Source: Xestospongia muta
Lineage: Eukaryota; Porifera; Demospongiae; Haplosclerida; Petrosiidae
Length of the DNA: 64,000 nucleotides
Direction of reading: 5' to 3'
NCBI GenBank assembly: GCA_963693285.1
Contig: OY848918.1
Span: forward strand, 7,443,156 to 7,507,155
Part shown: one piece after another, positions 26,668 to 39,540 of the stretch
How positions within the stretch are numbered: position 1 is the first letter of the stretch
Layout of the letters: each line of letters begins with the position of its first letter
Translations under genes and position numbers: made by a program
The notes under the pieces: model-generated
Databases searched by the model: none
Told to the model about the DNA's origin: nothing
Seen by the model: only the letters and a program-made list of their open reading frames with translations

Positions 26668-29526
26668 ATGGATAAGTGTGCTGCAATATATTTGATTTCT
26701 CTTCTCTTACTTATTAGAAGTGAGTTAATACATTATAACACAATAAATGTAGTTTATTTCTTATAGTGAACATAGAAGCTTCAGTTACAAATCTAGACTG
26801 TAATCATGGAGTGTGTCCACAGACACAAGGAGCAATCACTTGTACAATAAATGGCAATATTACAGCTTGGTATTCTCCATCATATGATGATCTGATTGCT
26901 ACAATAACAACCTCCGGACAAATTAGTAATAAAAGTAATACTGGATTTACTGCTGCTTTTTTGAGCAACAATTCTGGACTAAAAACTAAATTGAGTTTTA
27001 CTGCCACTACTGATAAAATTGGAACACAAGTCAGGTGTGCTGATGGAACAGATAGACACTCAAAAACTATGATTTGTACTATTATGATATCAGGTATGTC
27101 ACTAACAGTGTCATGTATAACTAACATGTACTGTCATTATAAGGTCCTCCAAGTAATACTCCTACAGGACTGGGTTTTACAGCTCTCACAAACACTTCAG
27201 TCACTCTCTACTGGTCACCTCCTACTCTTCATCCTAACTGTATAGTTAACTACACTGTTGAGATCAGGACAACCAGTGATAACATATTGATCAGTAGTCT
27301 TAGTACTGGTAGTAATATCACCAGTATTAATGTATCTACTGGTCTCTCTCAGTCAGTAGAGTATCAGTACAGAGTAGTTGAGTCTGATGCTATCAATAGA
27401 TTAGGACCCTATAGTCAATATACTATGTTCACTCTGGATGGTATGAATCAAATAGTTTTAATATATTAAGTAATATGCTTTACTAGTTCTACAAGCTGTA
27501 CCACTAATCACTTATACTATTACTAACAACACAGAGGACTATACTATTTTTATTGTTTGGGAGGTATTATATTATTAATAATCATTTGATAATATTCTAA
27601 TTTCATTTAGTCTCCTCCTCTTTTCTCTCATCCTCCTCTCTTGTACTACAAAGTCTATCACAACATATCAGGTTCACTAACTGTTAATATAACTACTGTT
27701 ACTAACATTACATTTACTGGAGTACTAGCTGGATATACCTACATTATAACAGTGGTACCATTTAATATACTAGGAGATGGATACCCTAATAAGACTATAG
27801 GTTATTTAAATATTATTATAAAGTGTGTTGTGTTTACTTTTTATACAGTTATCATTCCTGATAAAGAACCAATTAATGTTGTAAGAACATCATCTCAATA
27901 TCATAGTAAGAGTGTTTAATATAAAATTATTATTTAACTTTAAACAATCAATTATTTAACATCAACGACATCATTAGGTGTACTTAGTACATTGTCTACA
28001 ACTGTAGTAATGACAAGTGATACATCAAATATTAGTAAGTGTACAATAATGTATTAAATGTTACTGTCATAATTAACATATGATGGAGTATAGAAACTAC
28101 AAGTACTTCAATGTCTTTATCACAAGTTATAGTTGAAACAAGTACTACAAGTTCTATGTATTTTGAGAATTTTTTTTGATATTAATTATATATATAATGA
28201 GTATGAGTATATAATTTATAGTGTTTTATATATCAGGTTCTATCTATAACTTTTAAAGTTCATTTTCTATAAATAATCTAACAAGCATTGATTTGATTAT
28301 TCTAATAAAAATAACTATTTCTACTTTGACAGTCACTACCACAACATCATCAACATCTGCTGAAATATATTATGTTATTGGGACTGTTGGAGGTATTATT
28401 GTTTTCATAGTAATTGCTGTAGTACTAGTTTTAACTGTTTGTATAATAATTAGAAGACAAAATAAAAGTGAGATCCTCTTGTAATTTCTTGATCCTTTAA
28501 AACTCTCAATATAGATAACAAATCAAGTGGTAGTCCATTAACTGTTTCTCTGAGGTAAGCTAATACAGTCATATATGTTAACAGTTCAATGATTATACTT
28601 TAGAAGTATCAAAGACAATAACATAGAAGAGGTATAATATTGTTACTTACATGTACAAAGCTAAGAACAGGAGTCAAATTTCAAATCCTATACAATACGT
28701 ACAAAATAAATTTAATATGTCATTTATTTGATATCAAAATAAGCATTGAACTCACCATTAGTTGTAAACACATTCAAGTCAATCTAATGTCAAGAGTTAG
28801 TCATCATTCCTTTATATTAGACTTTAAAAGTCACATCTGGTCTTTATTAATTCTGTTATAGATATCTTCAAATCCCATCTATGCAGAAGTAAACAAGAAA
28901 CGACAACCTTTATCTCTACAACATGATAAAGTCCCTCCTCCCATATCACCTTACTTAGTTGATAATGACCAACCACCTCCTATACCTCTGTTTCATAGTG
29001 GAGATGAACCACCTGTACCACCTTATAATGAATCTTTGACAACACATTACTCTGAAGTCAAGAGAAAGCATGTGGCACATCATGTATTACCTCATAGTAC
29101 AGCATCTGAAGGAGATTATTCAGTATTAAAGAGAGATGATATATCTCATGTGCCACTACATAATGTGACAGCTGAAGGAGACTACTCTGTCATAAAGAGA
29201 GATGATGTATCTCATGCAACACCTTATAGTACATCAGCTGGAGGTGACTATTCTGTCTTGAAGAGAGAAGCCAGAGAGGTTAGTTAAACATAGGTAGACA
29301 ATCATAGTCTAATTTATAAAATTATTATAGAGCAAAGAAAATAATTCTCAGTTACAAGAGACTGGCTTGTATTCAACTCTAAATAATGAAGTAAGAGATA
29401 ATACAGTCAATTGTATCATAATAACTTATGTCATATTAGATAAATAAACTAACGGGAGCCAGAGCTGAGCCAAAAGGAGCTAGAAGTATAACATATGCTG
29501 AACTAATAAAGTATTACATGTCATGA
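26668..29526 (+). CDS. Receptor H: C-type ectodomain with long ITIM-type tail
   Basis: Predicted 634 residues, 14 exons: 26668-26719, 26767-27093, 27144-27440, 27487-27563, 27611-27824, 27849-27905, 27978-28034, 28094-28150, 28333-28467, 28515-28554, 28604-28631, 28862-29278, 29331-29390, 29440-29526. It has a signal peptide (AAIYLISLLLLI), a C-like Ig domain, two FN3 domains and a short stalk. The TM helix (VIGTVGGIIVFIVIAVVLVL) differs from that of C. The tail holds NPIYAEV, HYSEVKR, three GDYSV(L/I)KR repeats, GLYSTL and SITYAEL; the last fits the ITIM pattern, which in known receptors recruits SH2 phosphatases. Odd points: exon 7 has lost the acceptor used in J (AG to AA), and I use an in-frame one 17 nt later; the exon 8 donor is poor; and a deletion in the last exon removes the second ITIM present in J and I. 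Confidence 0.74.
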
Positions 29527-30797
29527 TACATCAGTGTGTCTATGGTTACCATTCTCTTCTTTGTCAGTAACAGAGACTCCCTACAAGTTTAGGACAATCA
29601 ACAATAGAAACCTCCTCCAATTCATCATCTATAAAATAAGACCAATATGTTTTTAACTCACTGCTGACTTGTATAATGTTATAATGTGTCACTTTTAGTT
29701 TATTATTTTCTTGTGTCATGTTTTATTATAAGTTGTTGAATTATTTAGTGTTTGCCATAAGACTAGTTAATAATTTAACAATATGAGCTCCATACAATCA
29801 CCTTGTATCATTATAGCAGCTGTCAATATATTATCATTCATTATCAAGTATGATACAATAACATAACTATATGTACCAATATATGTACTATAGACCACAT
29901 CACAATATACATGTACATGTACATGTAAATAACCACATAGAATACAGATTAATACATTGAATATATTTGATGTTCACTAATTTCATATACCAGTATATAA
30001 TACACTATATTGTTATACTATTGCCAATATTATCACTTATAATAAACTTAGTGCAGTATGTACACCTATTATAGCTAGCTTCATACTACCATTTATCTTA
30101 TATAATAACATATCAAGTACATGATAGTTACATGCTCCACTAGGTACATCTTACATGTCAAGACAGCTGGTTTACATTTCCTATAACATGTGTATGGTTT
30201 GTGCAGTAATAGTACTGTGTTTACAATCCAATTAAGGGCATGTAACTGTCATAACATTGACCTTTTTTCGAGGTTCATTGGTTTTAACTATGATAACAAA
30301 TCATGTTGACAACTGTTCATACTGAATAGAGTATGAACCACTGTTGTAGTAAATATTACTATATACCAGTATATAATACACTATGTTGTTATACTACTGC
30401 CAATAATATCACTGATAATAAACTTAGTACATTATGTACACCTATTATAGCTAACCTCATATTACCATATCCCTCATATACTACACATATCAAGTAAATG
30501 ATATATGATTTCCTATAACATGTGTATGGTTTATTTACCCATTATTGCTACACATAACAAGTACATGATAGCTACATGCTCCATTACATCTACAAAGCTA
30601 AGAACAGGAATCAAATTTCAAATCCTATACAATACCTACACAATAAATTAAATATGTCATTTATTTGATATCAAAATGAGCATTGAACTCACCATTAGTT
30701 GTAACACATTCAAGTCAATCTAATGTCAGGAGTTAGTCATCATTCCTTTATATTAGACTTTAATAGTCATATCTGGTCTTTATTAATTCTGTTATAG
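29527..30797. other. Intergenic region with duplicated non-coding blocks
   Basis: No exon is seen before 30798. The 3' part of an H-like final exon can be followed to about 29610 (ACAGAGACTCCCTACAAG). Blocks near 30000-30060 and 30360-30430 repeat each other (AATACACTATRTTGTTATAC). 30290-30370 is repeated at about 36980-37050 and 37440-37510. 30590-30790 matches the intron before the tail exon of H (28640-28861). Confidence 0.6.
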
Positions 30798-31532
30798 ATA
30801 TCTTCAAATCCCATCTATGCAGAAGTAAACAAGAAACCAACCACCCCCTATGCCTCTGATTTATGATGGAGATGAACCTCCTGTACCTCCTTATAGTAGA
30901 CCTTTGACTGCTCAGTACTCTGAAGTCAAGAGAGAGCATGTGACACCTCATGTATTACCTCATAATAGTACAGCAGCTGAAGGAGATTATTCAGTATTAA
31001 AGAAAGATAATATATCTTGTGTACTATTACATAATGTGACATTTGGAGGAGACTACTCTGTCATAAAGAGAGATGATGTAACTAATGGTAAAGCAGCTGG
31101 AGGTGACTATTCTGTCTTGAAGAGAGAAGAGAGAGAGATTAGTTAAACACAAGTAGACATTCATAGTTTAATTTACAATATTATTATAGAGACTGAAAAT
31201 AATTCTCAGTTACAACAGACTGATTTGTATTTAAATCTAAATAATGAAGTAAGAGATAATACAGTCAACTATATCATAATAAGTTACATCATATTAGATA
31301 AACAAACCAGTTGGAGCTATGCCAAAGGGAGCTGGAGGTATAATATATACTGAATTAGGCAATGTTCCTAAGAACAGACTAATGACACCTCCTATATCAA
31401 ATTTAGAGCAGTCTGTTATCTATACTGATATCAAGGCACCAACTGATCCTAATAAGGTATCACAAGTCATGATATATCAATGTTGCTATAGTTACCATTT
31501 TCTTCTCACTAACATAGGCTCTCTACAAGTAG
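30798..31532 (+). pseudogene. Fragment I: orphan ITIM-type tail cassette
   Basis: Only the cytoplasmic exons of an H/J-type receptor are present. The exon starting at 30798 begins ISSNPIYAEVNKK, then a large deletion shifts the frame and it continues PPMPLIYDGDEPPVPPYS with YSEVKRE, GDYSVLKKD, GDYSVIKRD and GDYSVLKRE. The donor after it is mutated (GTTAGT to ATTAGT). The next exons (about 31193-31249 and 31306-31456) carry TDLYLNL, IIYTELGNV and SVIYTDI; the last two fit the ITIM pattern. The final exon ends at TAG 31530-31532. No signal, Ig, FN3 or TM lies upstream, so it cannot make a receptor by itself. It could act as donor sequence for gene conversion. Confidence 0.82.
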
Positions 31533-33249
31533 ACAGCAATCAACAACAGTAACCTTCTCTAATACATCAGCTGTAAAATGATAACAATATGTTTTTAACT
31601 CACTGCTAACTTGTATAATGTTATAATGTGTTACGTTTTAGTTCATTATTTTATTGTGTCATATTTTATTATAAGTTATTGAGTTATTTAGTGTTCATTA
31701 TAAGACTAGTTATTAATTTATTAATATGAGCTCAATATGATCACGTTATACCATTATAGCAGCTGTCAATATTATCATTCATTTGCTAGTAGCATTCCCT
31801 CTCAATGTTATTTTAGTTAAATATGTTTACTTAATAAATTAATATTATATTTTAATGTTAACATGAATATCATCCTTTCATCAAAGATAAACTTATTTTA
31901 TCATCATAAACAAACACACATATCAACAACCATCTATAGACTTTATAACGATATAACATAACTAAATGTAATATAGACCAAATGACTATATGCGTAATAC
32001 TGGCCAATATATGTAGTATAAACCATATGACTATATACATATATAATATTAATAATAAAACCACATTCAGTATATATTGTACAATATATACTATAGACTA
32101 TACAAAGTACACATAAGTCACTATGTAATATAATATACCACATAATTGACATGAAGCCATGAGCTATACCAGATCATAAACACACTATAGACTATAGAAT
32201 ACAGATTAATACATTCAATATATTTAATGTTCACTAATTTCATATTACTGAAGACAATATCAAAATGAGCTATCAACTTACATTCTTATTAGTCACATAA
32301 TGATGTATATCAAGTTTAGATAGTCTCATATTACCATTTCTCTCATATACTACACATATCATGTACATGATAGCTACATGTCCATTAGGCATGTATTGCA
32401 TTATTTTAGAGATAGTCTATATTTCCTATAACATGTATACACCTGGTATGGGTACATTAGTAATTATAATACAATTGGGAATATTTTGTCATGTCTCATT
32501 ATTGTAACTATATCACTTTTACATTTACTATTATTAATTATGACTGTTGTGTTGTTTGTTGTTGTTATGTAGGAATACTCACATATATAAAACAATACAC
32601 TCTTTACATATCTAATCTCATTTAACTCAGCCCAGAATCATACAATTTCTAAAGATGTAGAAGTAGATGTTTATATTATGATTATGAAATGAAATATACG
32701 AAGATATATTTAATATAATAATATAATATTAATAATAATAAGCTTTAATAACAAGTCTAGACTGCAATCATGGACTCAATACATGCATATGTATATAGTA
32801 CTCAACAACAGCTACATACAGAGTAATTATAATATGTGGTCTGTTCAGTTTACATTAACTATCATAACATACATACTTCATTTCCTTTATAACCAACAAA
32901 ATATAATGATAAACGTATATAAAACATGGAAGGTGACTTTATAATATTATATATATATGTGACTTGATTTGCAATAAAGGAAAACTTATGTCAAAACATT
33001 TGTGCAGTGATTTATGAAAAAGAATAACAATTAAAACACACCAAAAACAGTTTTGTATACATATAATATAATATTAATGTGTATATATAGTAGCTGTATG
33101 TATACAAAACTGTTTTTGAGATGTTTTAACAATGGTCCCATACATCACATCACAAAATGTTATACCGGAAGTGGTCCCTTATTGCAAATCAGGTCATATA
33201 TTATAATACTATAAGTTCATGACCCATTTAGCCTACCAATGTAGTCAAA
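31533..33249. other. AT-rich intergenic region before gene J
   Basis: No gene. Minus-strand open frames near 31870-32152 are AT-rich (ATA/TAT runs) and show no domain. 33104-33175 and 26415-26500 share the phrase around ACTGTTTTTGAG. The presumed 5' region of J (33190-33249) closely matches that of H (26600-26667). Confidence 0.5.
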
Positions 33250-36200
33250 ATGGATGAGTGTGCTGTAACATATTTGATTTTTCTCTTCCTACTTATCACA
33301 AGTGAGTTAATTTATCATACACAATATTTGTAGTTTATTTCTTATAGTAAACATAGAAGCTTCAGTTATAAGTCTAGATTGTAATCATGGAGTATGTCCA
33401 CATACACAAGGAGCTGTCACTTGTGAAATAACAGGCAATGTAGTAGCTTGGTATTCTCCTCCATCAAATATACATTACTTTGCTGCAGTAGCAACATCTG
33501 GAATAGTTAGTAATTTTGGTAATACTGGGTTTATTGTTAATCTTGTGAGCAACAATTCTGGACTAACAACTAATTTAAGTTTTACTGCCACTACTGATAT
33601 GAATGGAACAAAAGTCAGATGTAGAGATGAACAAAATAGAAACTCAAACTCAGACTCAATGACTTGTACTATTATGATATCAGGTATGTCACTAACAATA
33701 TCATATATAACTAATAAGTACTATCATTATAAGGTCCTCCAAGTGATGCTCCTACAGGACTGGGTTTTACAGCTCTCACAAATACTTCAGTTACTCTCTA
33801 TTGGTCACCTCCTACTCTTCATCCTAACTGTATAGTTAACTACACTGTTGAGATCTGGACAACCAGTGATAATATATTGATCAGTAATCTTAGTACTGGT
33901 AGTAATATCACCAGTATTAATGTATCTACTGGTCTCTCTCAGTCAGTAGAGTATCAATACAGAGTAGTAGAGTCTGATGCTATCAATAGATTAGGACCCT
34001 ATAGTCAATATACTATATTCACTCTGGATGGTAAGAATCAATTAGTTTTAACATATTAAGCAATGTTTGCTTTACTAGTTCTACAAGCTGTACCACTAAT
34101 CACTTATACTATTACTAACAACACAGAGGACTATACTATTTTTATTGTTTGGGAGGTATAATATTATTAACAATCACTTGATATTATTCTAGTTTCATTT
34201 AGTCGCCTCCTCTCTCCTCTCATCCTCCTCTTTTGTATTACAAAGTCTATCACAACATATCAGGTTCATTAAGTGTTAATATAACTACTGTTACTAACAT
34301 TACATTGACTGGAGTACTAGCTGGATATACCTACATTATAACAGTGGCACCAGTTAATATACTAGGAGATGGACACCCTAATAAGACTATAGGTTATTTA
34401 AATATTATTATAATGTGTGTTATGTTTACTTCTCATACAGTTATCATTCCTAAAGAACCAGTTATTACTAGTATTAGTGTTGTAACAACATCATCTCAAT
34501 ATTATAGTAAGAATGTTTAATATTAAAATATTATTCGAGTTTAAACAATCAATTATTTAGCACCAATAACATCATTAGGTGTACTTAGTACATTGTCTAT
34601 AACCGCAGTCATGACAAGCGATACATCAAATATTAGTAAGTATACAATAATATATTAAATGTTACTGTCATAATTAACATATGATGGAGTATAGAAACTA
34701 CAAGTACTTCAATGTCTTCATCACAAGTTATAGTTGAGACAATTACTACATCTTCAAACTTAACTAGTAGGTTGTATGTATTTTGAAAATTCATTTCCTA
34801 TAAATAATATAACAAGTATTAATTTAATCAAGCATTCTAATGTAAACAACTATTTTTACTTTGACAGTCACTATCACAAAATTATCAACATATGCTGGAA
34901 TATATATTTCCATGTCTTCATTGCAAATTATAGATCAGACAATCACTGCATCATCAAACTTAGCTAGTAGGTTCTGTATATTTTGAAAAAAATTGATTAT
35001 TAACTGCACCTAATTAAAATACGTATATAATTTATAATAGTTCATATACCAGGTTTAACCTATAACTTAACAAGTATTAATTTAATCATTTTAATATAAT
35101 TAACTATTTTTACTTCAACAGTCACTACTACAACATCATCAACATCTGCTGGAATATATTATGTTATTGGGACTGTTGGAGGTATTATTGTTTTCGTACT
35201 AATTTTTGTAGTATTAGTTCTAACTGGTTGTATAATGATTAGAAAACAAAATAAAAGTGAGATACTCTTGTAATTTCTTAATCATTTAAAACTCTCAATA
35301 TAGATAACAAACCAAGTGGTAGTCCATTAACTGTTTCTCTGAGGTAAGCTAATACAGTCATATATGTTAACAGTTCAATGATCATACTTTAGAAGTATCA
35401 AAGACAATAAAATAGAAGAGGTATAATATTGTTACTTACATGTACAAAGCTAAGAACATGAGTCAAGTTTCAAATCCTATACAATACCTACACAATAAAT
35501 TAAATATGACATTTGATATCAAAATAAGCATTGAACTCACCATTAGTTGTAAACACATTCAAGGCAATCTAATGTCAGGATTTAGTCATCATTCCTTTAT
35601 ATTAGACTTTAATAGTCACATCTGGTCTTTATTAATTCTGTTATAGATATCTTCAAATCCCATCTATGCAGAAGTAAACAAGAAAAAAAAACCTTTATCT
35701 CTACAAAATGATGAAGTCCCTCCTCCCATACCATCTTACTTAGGTGATAATGACCAACCACCTCCTATACCTCTGTTTCATAGTAGAGATGAACCACCTG
35801 TACCACCTTATAATGAATCTTTGACAACACATTACTCTGAAGTCAAGAAAAAGCATGTGACACATCATGTACTACCTCATAATAGTACAACATTTGAAGG
35901 AGATTATTCAATATTAAAGAGAGATGATGTATCACATGTACCACTACATAATGTGACAGCTGGAGGAGACTACTCTGTCATAAAGAGAGATGATATATCT
36001 CATGCAACACCTTATAGTACATCAGCTGGAGGTGACTATTCTGTCTTGATTAGAGAAGAAAGAGAAGTTAGTTAAACATAGGTAGACAATCATAGTCTAA
36101 TCTACAGTATTATTATAGATCAGAGAAAATAATTCTCAGTTACAAGAGACTGGTTTGTATTCAACTCTAAATAATGAAGTAAGAAATAATACAGTCAACT

Positions 36201-36508
36201 ATATCATAATAACTTATGTCATATTAGATTAACAAACTAACTGGAACTGACCCAAGAGGAGCTAGAAGTATAGTATATGATGAATTAGACAATGTTCCTA
36301 AGAACAGACCAATGACGCCTCCTGCATTAAATTTACAGGAATCTGTTATCTACTCTGATATTAAGGCACCAACTGATCCTAATAAGGTATAATATATTAT
36401 GATATTTCAATATTGCTAAAGTTATCATTCTCTTTTTTTCACTAACAGAGGGTCTCTACTAGTGGAGGACAATCAACAATAGTAACCTCCTCCACCCATC
36501 ACCTTTAA
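33250..36508 (+). CDS. Receptor J: intact C-type ectodomain with dual-ITIM tail
   Basis: Best-preserved long receptor: 729 residues, 16 exons: 33250-33301, 33348-33683, 33734-34030, 34079-34155, 34203-34416, 34441-34506, 34561-34635, 34695-34766, 34868-34966, 35122-35256, 35304-35343, 35393-35420, 35647-36066, 36119-36178, 36228-36386, 36449-36508. Signal 1-17, Ig about 18-129, FN3 130-228 and 229-325, stalk 326-429, TM exon 430-474 (GTVGGIIVFVLIFVVLVL), tail of about 255 residues. The tail has NPIYAEV, a Pro-rich linker (VPPPIP, PPPIPLF, EPPVPPY) that could bind SH3 domains, HYSEVKK, three GDYS(I/V)(L/I) repeats, GLYSTL, IVYDEL and SVIYSDI. The last two fit the ITIM consensus, and their tyrosines are 25 residues apart, a spacing typical of tandem SH2 phosphatase sites. 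Predicted role: inhibitory or adaptor-recruiting surface receptor; ligand unknown. Confidence 0.88.
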
Positions 36509-38640
36509 AACAATAACAATATGTTTTTAACTCACTGCTGACTTGTATAATGTTATAATGTGTTACTTTTTAGTTCATTATTTTATTGTGTCATGTTTTA
36601 TTATAAGTCATTGAATTATTTAGTGTTCATTATAAGACTAGTTATTAATTTATCAATATGAACGTCATATTTGTTGAAGCTAATCAATTTCATATAATAA
36701 TTCATTTACATTTCAACTAATGATACCTTGTATCATTATAGCAGCTGTCAATATTATCATTAATTAACTAGTATGATACAATAACACAACTACATATACC
36801 AATATATGTACTATAGACCACATCACAATATACATGTACATGTACATGTATATAACCACATAGAATACAGATTAATACATTGACTATGTTCACTAATTTC
36901 ATATTACTGAAGACAATATCAAAATGACCTATTAACTTACATTCTTATTAGTCACATAATGATGTATATCAAGTTTAGATGATAACTTGACAGCTGTTCA
37001 TACTAAATAGAGTATGATAAACTGTTGTAGTAAATATTACTATATACCAGTACATGATACACAATGTTGTTATACTACTACCAATAATATCACTGATAAT
37101 AAACTTGGTAGAGTATGTACACCATTTCAGATAGCCTCATATTATTGTTTCCCTCATATACTACACATTTCAATGAATGATACCAAAGTAAGCCAACAAT
37201 GTATAGAGATTTGTTGAAGCTAATCAATTTCATATAATAATTCATTTACATTTCAACTAATGATACCCACATGCTCCACTAGGTACATGTTACATTGTAG
37301 AGACAGCTAGTCTACATTTCTTATAACATGTACATAATTTGTGCATTAATAGTACTAACATAGTGCTTACAATATAATTAAGAGTATGTAACTTTTAAAA
37401 CATTAACCTGTTTACAGACCTTTGTTTTTTTTAACTATGATAACAATCATGTTGACAGGTGTTCATACTGAGTAGAGTATGAGATACTGTTGTAGTAAAT
37501 ATTACTATATACCAATATATAATACACTATAATACACTATACTACAATAATACTTTAATAATAATAATATATATATATACATTATTGTCCTTATTATTAA
37601 CAAATTGCTATTGTCACTGATAATAAATAAAGTACACTTGGTACAGTATTACATTCCATTACATATGTTTTCATATTCCCTTTATTTATGTACTCCACAT
37701 TCACTACACATATCATACATTATGATAAACACATGTTATAAAGAAGAGAGGAACATACTGACTTGTATACTGTTAAGTAAAAACTCAGTAATGTAACGTG
37801 TTTGTTTTATGAAATACCTGCTAAATATGAGGTTTGTTGTTTTTCATTAGCTATAATGGAATGTAATTGTATTATAGCTTTTACTGTTAACTAACATGGA
37901 CAAACAGTTGAAGCTACAATTACTGTAGTAACAAACAAAGAATTCAAGCCAGTGTCACTAAAATTGGTAACTAGATATTTTATTAAATAGACTACATAGA
38001 ACATATACTAGTTAATAGAGAAGATTCAATACTTGTTGGAGTTAACAATAAACTTGTAATTTCTATACTTATCACAGAATATGTACAATGATCTGATATT
38101 TTTAATTACTAATATTTAACGAAACATTTTTGTGATGACTAAAATAATAGGGAAAAGTAGTAAATTTATTTACTGATACCCAGTATCAATTTATAGTGAT
38201 CTCTCTCATTCAGTGGAGTATAGTAGAAAGTACTATGGTCTGATATTGTTAATATATTTGGACCCCTTATTTATATCATCAGTATAAATGTATACACTTT
38301 TTGCTATAAAAATGGACTAAATTGACAAAATGGAGAAAAGTATATAGAAATATATTAATATGTACTTATAATTATAGTAAGTAAATGTTCACATCATCTA
38401 TGTTAAATATGTTCATTAGAAATTGATGCAACAATCATGAAATTCATCAATCAGTAATGTAATTCTCCATAAGCAATGTTGTCTTTTAGTTTAAAACACT
38501 GTTTCTCAGTATTAGTTGTATTAGGAGTGTAATATGTGTTGATACTATTTTATAGCTCCATACACTAAATAGAGTAAACATAATTTAATATGAAATATGT
38601 TATTAAACCATTAATCTACGTGTGTTTGTTCAATTTGTAG
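36509..38640. other. Long intergenic region with internal duplications
   Basis: No intact gene. A block of about 57 bp starting GAAGCTAATCAATTTCATAT is present at 36675 and again at 37215. The block GATAACTTGACAGCTGTTCA (36980) recurs in altered form at 37440 and 30300. A scrap near 38190-38265 matches the end of the first FN3 exon (CTCTCTCATTCAGTGGAGTA). Confidence 0.6.
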
Positions 38641-38868
38641 GTTGTGATCATTACAATAATATAGAATGTGATGTGAGTACTTCTCTGTTAGATAAATGTA
38701 AGTTTATTATTAATGACAATAACATTTAAACCACACACAGTTGCAGTTCCAGTTAGTGTCATACTGTCATCAGTAATAGCTATCTTCATTAAATCAATGA
38801 TATGTTTGTTTTTAATGTGGAAGATACAAATGTCATACAAAGGGACTAAACCTCCTAGTCAAATCTAA
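38641..38868 (+). pseudogene. Two 3' exons of a receptor with shortened tail
   Basis: Exon 38641-38697 (CDHYNNIECDVSTSLLDK, phase 1 to 1) resembles the Cys-containing stalk of P and Q. Exon 38741-38868 encodes VPVSVILSSVIAIFIKSM and CLFLMWKIQMSYKGTKPPSQI, then stops at 38866. This aligns by eye with the common TM exon (IPVSMFLSSLLTAV...), but the tyrosine tail is gone. Both exons are open with good splice sites, yet no Ig or FN3 exons are attached within 2 kb upstream. It could be the end of a dead gene, or possibly a late exon of J used alternatively. Confidence 0.6.
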
Positions 38869-39540
38869 AAATATATTTAAGATTATAACATAAAATTCAA
38901 GATGACAAATTGATAAGGTTGATTTGATAATAACAAGATCACCAATTATTTGAAAATTACAACAAAATAACATAACAGTAAACAAATGTGTTATTATTTT
39001 TTACAATTTTTGTAATAATTTTTGTAATTTGCTTCATCTTAAAAAGATGAAAGCAAATTACAGGTTAAAATTAAAGATCCATCAACACCCACACATAAAG
39101 TAATTATAACATGTGGTCTGTTCAGTTTACATTAACTATCATAACATGTACTTCAGTTCCTTTATAACTATAAACAAGAAAAGATGACTTAAAATATTAC
39201 TATAATTAGGTACTTCATTTCCTTTATAACCAACAAAATGTACAGTTATGAAAACAAAGAGGTATCTCTGTACATAGTTAGTAACTTACAACTTTTATAT
39301 TGATCATTATCAACTATGACAACATTAACATTATAGGTGACATTTACATTAGGTAGTGTCTATAGGTTTAGCAGAATTAGATACATTGATGTGTATAGTT
39401 AATGTTTAGGAAGTGCCTATATGTCTGGCAGGAAGTGATATATTACTGTGTAAAGTTAATGTTTAGGTAGTGTCTTTACTCTGGACAGTGAGAATAAAAC
39501 AAGTATCATTTCTGAAAATTTTATGCATACAAAATTGATT

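Noticed and set aside
26804..27127. Minus-strand open frame antisense to the Ig exon of H (also 15207-15527 in C)
   Set aside because: Shadow of the conserved plus-strand coding exon; it appears in paralogues only because the plus strand is conserved.
31870..32152. Two overlapping minus-strand open frames rich in Ile, Tyr and Val
   Set aside because: Composition follows the AT-rich repeats (ATATACAT, ACTATATAC) and no splice or domain evidence supports them.
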